The notes beneath the pieces were generated by a model. The model was not told the origin of the DNA and ran no database searches. It worked only from the letters and a program-made list of their open reading frames with translations. From Antitrichia curtipendula (Eukaryota > Streptophyta > Bryopsida > Hypnales > Leucodontaceae), in NCBI GenBank assembly GCA_951230915.1, contig OX579635.1:23870001-23934000 (forward strand): 64,000 nucleotides of DNA, in the 5' to 3' direction. The position numbers and the translations under genes are program-made. Shown in pieces: positions 57,502 to 64,000 of the stretch (its first letter is position 1; every line of letters starts with the position of its first letter).

Positions 57502-58405
57502 CACTAGAAGAAAAACGTGTCTGCTACAACCGACTACAATAGAACTATGTGTCCTATATAGTTGTCTTGTGACTGTAGCCCTTTGTATTTGCACCAGATT
57601 TGACATGAACAAAGTTATACATTGCTGTAGTTGCAAAGTAGTCGCAAAGTGAAGTTTAGGGTTATAGGGATGTATCAGAAAAATTAATGTGAGGTATACT
57701 ACATCCAGTATTCCTTACAATTATGGATGTGGACAACTTTCTGTTCTGTGGGTCTAGTGAGTCAAACTATAGTTGCATAGAATCTAAATTCAACTGCAGT
57801 TCAACTAGACCACAACTCGAAAGCAACTAGATTGCAACTCGAAAGCAATTAGATTGCAATTCGAAAGTAGGTAGACTACAACTAGAGTTCAACTAGAAAA
57901 CAATTACAATTGTTCCATATCAATTGTCAAGAGTATCATTAGGTTGGACACATAAGAATTGTAAGTTATAGCATTCTTACGTAATGAATTATAATTATGG
58001 AATTCTAATATTTTTATATTTTGTAGATTTCTATAATTTGTAGATTTCTACAACTTGTAAATTTTTGTAGTCTATAGAAATCACCAAATATTTAAAATTT
58101 TAGAAATTTTAGAACTTGTGAAATTGTAAAATTTTGTAAATTGGTGAAATCATAGACAAGTCGTAAATGAGTTGCAAATCAATTGCAAACAAGTTGCACA
58201 CAAGCAAGTTCCACATCAACAACCACGTTAGAAGAGTTCATCAATGAACTTCCACATAGACTATCAAATGAAATCAAACTTGCAACTAGTGCAACTTGTC
58301 CACTGCAACTGTGGTCTCTAAATTATCACCTAGTTACAAACGCCCCCTGAAACTACAAAACCAATTGCAAACTATAATCGCTAAATCCCTCATTTTCTTC
58401 TAGTG
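57502..58405. mobile_element. Non-autonomous CACTA-type element, 904 bp
   Basis: Both ends read CACTAGAAGAAAA inward (13-bp terminal inverted repeat). Flanks are AAT at 57499-57501 and AAT at 58406-58408, a 3-bp target-site duplication. The interior holds short subterminal repeats around CAACTAGA/CAATTAGA with GCAA(T/C)TCGAAAG, and a TTGTAGATTTCTA array. No coding frame is visible. The termini differ from the 52832-54794 element, so it is a separate family. Confidence 0.9.
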
Positions 58406-61101
58406 AATGGTTCTAATTTTTTGGTGGTGTTGCTGCAAAACACAAATTAATTCATTACAATTTCCTTCACAAAATACATCCTTCACAGTTCAAAAACATT
58501 CACAGCGTCATGTACACTTTTCCACAATAACTCCATTTTACAATTTGCAGGATGTCACAATTCAAAAATAAAAATTCATGGAAATTGATATATTATTTTC
58601 ACCATTCCATTTTAAAAATTGTAATTACACTGAAATAGATTGAATGTTATTTTGAAGAAAAAAATGCCTTGATTTTAAACCTTTTTTGAAATATCTATTT
58701 TTTCCACTATTTTGAGCAAAACTCAAATTTTTCCTTGTATCTCAAATTCAAAACATATGTCACATTCTAGTATTTATTCTTTGTGCATTTTTTCAAATCA
58801 CACATTAAACATTTGCTTATTAGAAGTGGATATAGATTTAAAAACAATTAATGAAGAATAAAGGTTATTTGATTTGAAATCTAGTAGATTTTTGAAATGA
58901 TATAAAGCCTTTGATCATCATGTAGCATCATATGTCTCATTCATCGTCTTCAACAAATTAGACTCTTGGCTAGGCCTTTGAAAAATAGAAAACATTCTTT
59001 GGTTTTCCTCTTCTATGATTGTTTTTTTTTGAAGATTTTGAAATGAATTAGGCAATTATTGATTTCAACCGGCTAACTTGTAACTAAATGCGTGCCGGTA
59101 CTCCCTGTACATTGATTCTGCCCCCTACTTTTGGCCCTATACCGTTAGAAAAACATCCAAATCTATCTATAAAAATATTCAAATCTGTTCAAGATTCAAA
59201 CAAAATCAAAGCATTAATCCCTAAAGGACCAAACTGTGTTTTTTGGCAACAAAGCAATTTTGGGCAGCTCACTACAAATGAAATTTTATTTTATTTTTTT
59301 GAAATTCTCACACAACATGTAGACGAGGTTCTTCTTTGAGGCCCAATAATTTTCATAACTTTTGACTACATGGTTAAAAAGTTATTGTATAATATATAGT
59401 TCCTTTTTCAACCATGGTAGCTTAAGCAGATAGTTTGTTTGTTTGTTTGTTTTTGAAAAACTAAAATTTAAAAATATTTCTAAGATTTACATTCCATTTT
59501 GATTAATGAGATGAAAGTTATGAGGAGTTTCAATTTGCAGGAATGTATGGATTCTCTACACTAAAATAAAATTTGAAGTCCTTTATTTCACTCAATTTTT
59601 AATAATTTTTGAAAAAAATAAAATCATGGGATGTAGTTTGTTTACCATATTACAACATTACAACTATAGGAATTGACATTTTTCAATTTTGTAACTAAAT
59701 TCTTAACAATTTAGTATTTTGAATCATTATTTATTTTTTTCTATTTTTTTTCTTTCCCATATGTTGTACAATTTCAAATGATTTGAATTTTTTCAAGCAT
59801 GTGGCCAAATTTCCTTAAAGAATGAATCCAAAGAAGAACCACCAATATGGACATTTTTTCATACAAATGTGACCTTATGAAGTGCAATTGCCCAATTTTT
59901 TGTAGGGCCTACAAAAAGATTTTCTATCACTTCAAATGCTAATATCTTGCAATGTACATGTGGAAATTTCTTAAATTTTCCCCCGATCTTCTCAAACCAA
60001 TGTACTGGAAGACTTTACAGTTAATTGTGTCAAAAAATGTATTTTTTTCTAAAATTTGGTACTTGTATTAGAAATGGCAGTTTGGGAGCTGTTTTGGTGA
60101 AAACATAGTCAAGGAACTTTAGGAATTAGTATCAACAAGAGTAACGTGCTGATCTTTTATTGGTGGATACTTAGGTAGTTAGGTGCTAATAGATACATGT
60201 AGAGGCGGTTATGGGTTGTTAGTAGGACATTTATGACTTCACTCTATGAGCAATTTTGTAATTTCAAGGCAAAACACTTCAAAAACTCACAATAAATCAT
60301 ATTTCCAACTGGATTTGATGTGCATGGTGTTTGCAAGAAAGATCAAACAATTTTGGTAGCGTTTTGCTAAAATTTTAGTTTCTATACTTAGAACTATCAA
60401 TACTATAAAATAGAACAATCTTAGTTGTTGATCTGAAAAATTGATGGCTACTAGTACCATTGACTACTTGTAAGTACTAAAAAGGTACTATTTGAATAAA
60501 AAGACAATTTGTCACAAAAAATAAGTACAATTAGATATAAATTAATAATAATAATAAAATCATGCAAAAAAAATCCCCTTAAAAACTGTCCGTTTGTAAA
60601 GACTTGATAGTGATCACATTTCACCAAAAATGGAAGTCAAAACTATTTTCAGTGTTAAAAAGTGCTCACGCTAGGGAGCCTTATTTGTATGAATATGCAA
60701 GCCATAAAATAATGTGTTTCTTGGATTTGTTTTGGTAGGCACATGTCTCCCTATTGTTGAAATAGACCACAAATTTTTTAGCTCTAGATCATTAATTTGG
60801 AGTACTCCCCAATACTAGAAATCCCTAAACCTCAAAGTGTGACAACTTATCAAAATTGACTTTTACATATAAAATGATTTTCGTACAGAAAATGGACGTC
60901 GTACATTAAGGGTTAATGGCAAACGAGGGGGCTTGGAGAGGGAGACTTCTCAAATTTCTAGCCCCTCGTTTTTGGTGTAAACTGGGTGTAAATTAGCATA
61001 CGGAATGTAACGCCCAAGGTGAACGGGGCTGAATCCGTTCCGCTTGTTGGCAATTCAGAAGTTATGCATCATAAGCCAGTTACGCATACAGCGTCCTGAT
61101 A
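58406..61101. other. AT-rich spacer with dispersed repeats
   Basis: Contains R7 (59215-59640), a (GTTT)5 run near 59433-59454 and R6 (60395-60690). The last few hundred bases probably include the 3' UTR of the minus-strand PMT gene. No gene is supported. Confidence 0.55.
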
Positions 61102-64000
61102 CTAATTCTTCCAAAGTAATTTCTGACAGGACAGGAGTTTATCTTTGCCGAATTCTCCACTCTCTGTTTCTAAGATTTGTGTCTGCCAGCGCACTGATTT
61201 GGCCAAGGCTTGAACCCGAAGTGCCATTGCTGTGGACTCCCTCACTAGCACCCAACCGCCTGGCCGCAGTATGCGGTCCATCTCCAGCACTATGTGGGCA
61301 ATGTTGCACCTGTCGACATGCATAAGTTGTATCAGTTCTAAACGCAGACATAATTCACCCATGCTGCTTTGATACTATTCCCAAGAAGCTGCATTGGATA
61401 TTGATTTCTTAACAATGTTGAAGCACTTAATTAGGTCAGAGGTTACTTTCTGAGTGGAGTAGAAGACACTAGGTTTGGATCAATGAGATCGAATACTGGT
61501 TTAAGGGTAATGCCAATGACAGCCCAGTAGCTCAGCTCTGCTCAGGGCTCACTCTGTGGGGGTGTTCCATGCACATTCACAGGAAGATTTCGTGACGTTA
61601 ACCGGGGCTAATCCTTTGAGGAATAGCCCCCACTTTAGACCCCTTGTACACAGTGTTTGAAAAATCTTGGGCGTTCTTTTCTCACATTACTTTAGACCCC
61701 AAAATGTCCCACCTTGGCCGGGCTAAAGTTCATGCAGGGTTAAGCCTTGGGATCTAAAGTGGGGCAGTTTAGACCCCCGCAAACTTTAGACCCTGGGGCT
61801 AACGCCACGAAATCTTCCTGTGATTTGTGAAAACAAGTGCCTTTTAGTTACTCCGTGCCCTCACCTATGCTCCTCACTGGCCCTATCAATTCTCTGTTGG
61901 TTGTGATTCAAGTTTCGTGACCGGTACCTACATGTTGTGCTGAAGTACCATTCGATGAACCAACTCTGGTAGAGTTTAGTTTGGAATTTGGAGACTACTT
62001 GCAAAGACCTGCAATGGCTTCAATCAAACTACATGATGAAAAATGAGCCAACCTTTTTTCCTCGCGGCTGAAGAGTCCAGAAGCATGCAACAAATCGTAG
62101 GTACGTGGATACGTGTCGAAAGGCTCACACCTAAGATATGAACAGCACAAGTGTGAGCAATAACAGAGCATCTAATCACATCACATGATGTGAATTGGTA
62201 GAGGATTTCGGGGAAATAATCCACTGCTCAAATGTGCTTAATTTCAAAAACATTGCAAGCCAAATGAATAATAGGTAGGTAGAGGTAGTACTATGAAGAC
62301 CATACCAATCGTGCATGACACCAATGAGGCCCCGATCATAAATCACAGTTAAAGTGTTCGGTCCACTGATTGAAACGACGTTCATCACCCACCAATCCAC
62401 CTTCTGGGCTATCAGTGCTGCCGCAAACCTGCAATTACAACTCGCTGTAACTAAATCTTCAAACGCAAATGACTATCTCAGTGTCTGCTGTTAAGGAAAA
62501 AGCAGGAGAGAATAACGCTTCATTACAGATAATTCTTCGTTGTTTTCATCAACAATCCTCCTTCAAAGCTATAACAAGATATCACTCTTGATTTAGATAA
62601 TGAGGACATCATGCAAGATGAAAGATTCATACCCTCCGTACATAGCTCGCATGTCCATAACGTTCCGAAAATCTTCTTTGTGGAGACCTAAACCTCGTAA
62701 ATACCCTTCAACCACAACATACCAGTATCTGCTGTCTGATTTTAATACCTGTTGTCGGGCCAATCCTGCATCCATAAGAATATTTTGAATCCTTGGAGGC
62801 GACGACAATCTCATGGGCCACTCAGGAGCATCAATGCCAGTGGTTCTATTGGGAAGCAGAGGTATACAAGATTTAAGTGGAACATACCTGCGGATCAACA
62901 ATCCATTTCTATAAAATTCGTGAATACTCACAATCCAGTTGTGGTTCCAGTGACCATTATCAATATAAGGTTCAGATGACACTTGAAATGGACATTGGGT
63001 TTTGCAATGTGAACTCATTGGAGTTTTTAATTCATTGAAATCAAAAACCTAGGAGAATCATTTCCCGGAAAGAAAAAAATAATCTGAATGGTTTAAGGTA
63101 CACGAAGCAGGAACAGTTCGTGGTGGGCTAATCAACCAGTATGAAATGCTTAAGAATGCTTACCAGACATTATCTAAATCATCATTTTCTTCACATAAGG
63201 CTGGACCATTATCAAATGAACGAATTTCATAGCATGAATTGTTCAAAGGTTTGCGCCAGACGGCAATTTGTCCATCTTTTCCAACTTGTTCCCAACAAAG
63301 ACGGCTGGTCAGGTCCTCCATTTCTGCGCACTTCAAATAAATCAAATGTCAGAACCGTTAACAGAACCGTTAACATGCAAAAAAATTCTAGCTACCAGAG
63401 AAATAAGTCTGTGGGCCAACCTTTCCAGATCTTTTCCTGTTCGTCTTCGTGCTTGTAGACAGGGCGAGCCGACCAAACAAAGTACGCTCCAGCTTTGAGT
63501 AAGCGATTAACTTCTATCAACAAAATTCCATCTGCAGCACATCAATAGAAAACATCTCAATATAAAGAGCTTATAGATGCCACAGCGTGTCTCTCGGCGA
63601 TGAATTGTTCAGCTTGATTACCTAATTCAATTGCAGAAATGGCATCAAAATGAGTTCGTTGATTTAAACAGATGTCATCAATTAAACGATCTCTAATAGG
63701 GCCTTGCTGAGAATCTCCCTGCAAGCTCTCGAATCACTGAAGGCCATTCATGAACCAGAGCAGGGTAGACTATTACTATTTCGAGTCCAATCAATCCGAC
63801 AGCGAGAACAGTGAATCAGATCAAAAGCTTGACTAGGATAAGGAAGTCGACGGGTTGCCAAAACAGCAATCATGGCTGGTACCCCACGCTCCAGTGCAAA
63901 TTGAATCTGATTCTCATGAACATCTTTGGGGGCAATTGAAAGGGTGATCACATCTCGATCGAGGAGGTAAGCCCCAAAGCTGGCCACACCACATCCAATG
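61102..64000 (-). CDS. Probable pectin methyltransferase PMT/QUA2-type, 3' part (5' end beyond the window)
   Basis: Seven exons are visible: 64000-63777 (continues upstream), 63531-63421, 63323-63164, 62887-62633, 62428-62306, 62130-62053 and 61309-61102. They join in phase to about 385 C-terminal residues. Recognisable pieces of the plant DUF248/Methyltransf_29 family are the SAM-binding [103 protein letters not shown] and [16 protein letters not shown]. Members are Golgi type II membrane proteins that methylate homogalacturonan and affect cell adhesion; the membrane anchor must lie in the missing N-terminal part. The usual acidic pair after WTR (DDG) is Asn-Asn here. A 245-bp MITE sits in the last intron. 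Confidence 0.93.
61578..61822. mobile_element. 245-bp intronic MITE with CACAG-type ends and ATT duplication
   Basis: Both ends read CACAGGAAGATTTCGTG inward, and the match extends through CGTTA with one mismatch. The element is flanked by ATT at 61575-61577 and ATT at 61823-61825. The interior has several CACTTTAGACCCC-type motifs in both orientations and is GC-richer than its surroundings. CACWG-like ends with a 3-bp duplication fit a CACTA-related MITE, although this is less certain than for elements ending CACTA. It lies in the last intron of the PMT gene. Confidence 0.88.

Overview
This is a eukaryotic nuclear window. All the recognisable genes are intron-rich (4 to 9 exons, introns of roughly 70 to 900 bp) and encode land-plant families: a YIP1-type Golgi protein, a phytanoyl-CoA dioxygenase-like enzyme, an allene oxide cyclase (a plant oxylipin enzyme), an F-box/kelch protein, a long-chain-base-phosphate phosphatase (LPP-delta type) and a pectin-type PMT methyltransferase. 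The divergent oxylipin enzyme, the unusual Dof-like gene and the very AT-rich gene-poor spacers suggest a non-seed land plant such as a moss, liverwort or lycophyte. That placement is inference and the species is not determined.

Layout. 1-5.0 kb: AT-rich, repeat-derived, no supported gene. 5.0-6.95 kb (-): a single-exon Dof-like double zinc-finger protein carrying an uninterrupted 219-unit CAA repeat. 9.7-12.4 kb (+): YIP1 family gene with 5' leader exons. 14.05-14.28 kb: a near-perfect 232-bp foldback MITE with CACTA ends. 15.8-19.06 kb (-): nine-exon PhyH dioxygenase gene with one GC-AG intron. 19.1-25.6 kb: repeats plus unassigned exon-like fragments. 25.67-27.57 kb (-): allene oxide cyclase paralogue in which a key Tyr is Phe. 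27.6-41.4 kb: about 14 kb gene desert of degenerate repeats. 41.5-43.7 kb (+) and 44.07-47.74 kb (-): tail-to-tail F-box/kelch and LPP-delta genes. 49.8-54.9 kb: an old repeat interrupted by a 1,963-bp non-autonomous CACTA element. 57.5-58.4 kb: a second CACTA-type element (904 bp). 61.1-64.0 kb (-): 3' part of a PMT gene, with a 245-bp MITE in one intron.

Exon boundaries were worked out by hand from GT-AG (or GC-AG) signals, reading-frame continuity and remembered family sequence. All six multi-exon genes splice with consistent phase. Four elements have matching 3-bp target-site duplications (TGA, GTA, AAT, ATT), the CACTA-superfamily signature, so this superfamily has been a repeated recent source of insertions here. 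The genes do not form an evident pathway cluster. Three act on lipids (PhyH-like, allene oxide cyclase, LPP-delta), but they are kilobases apart and nothing shows co-regulation.
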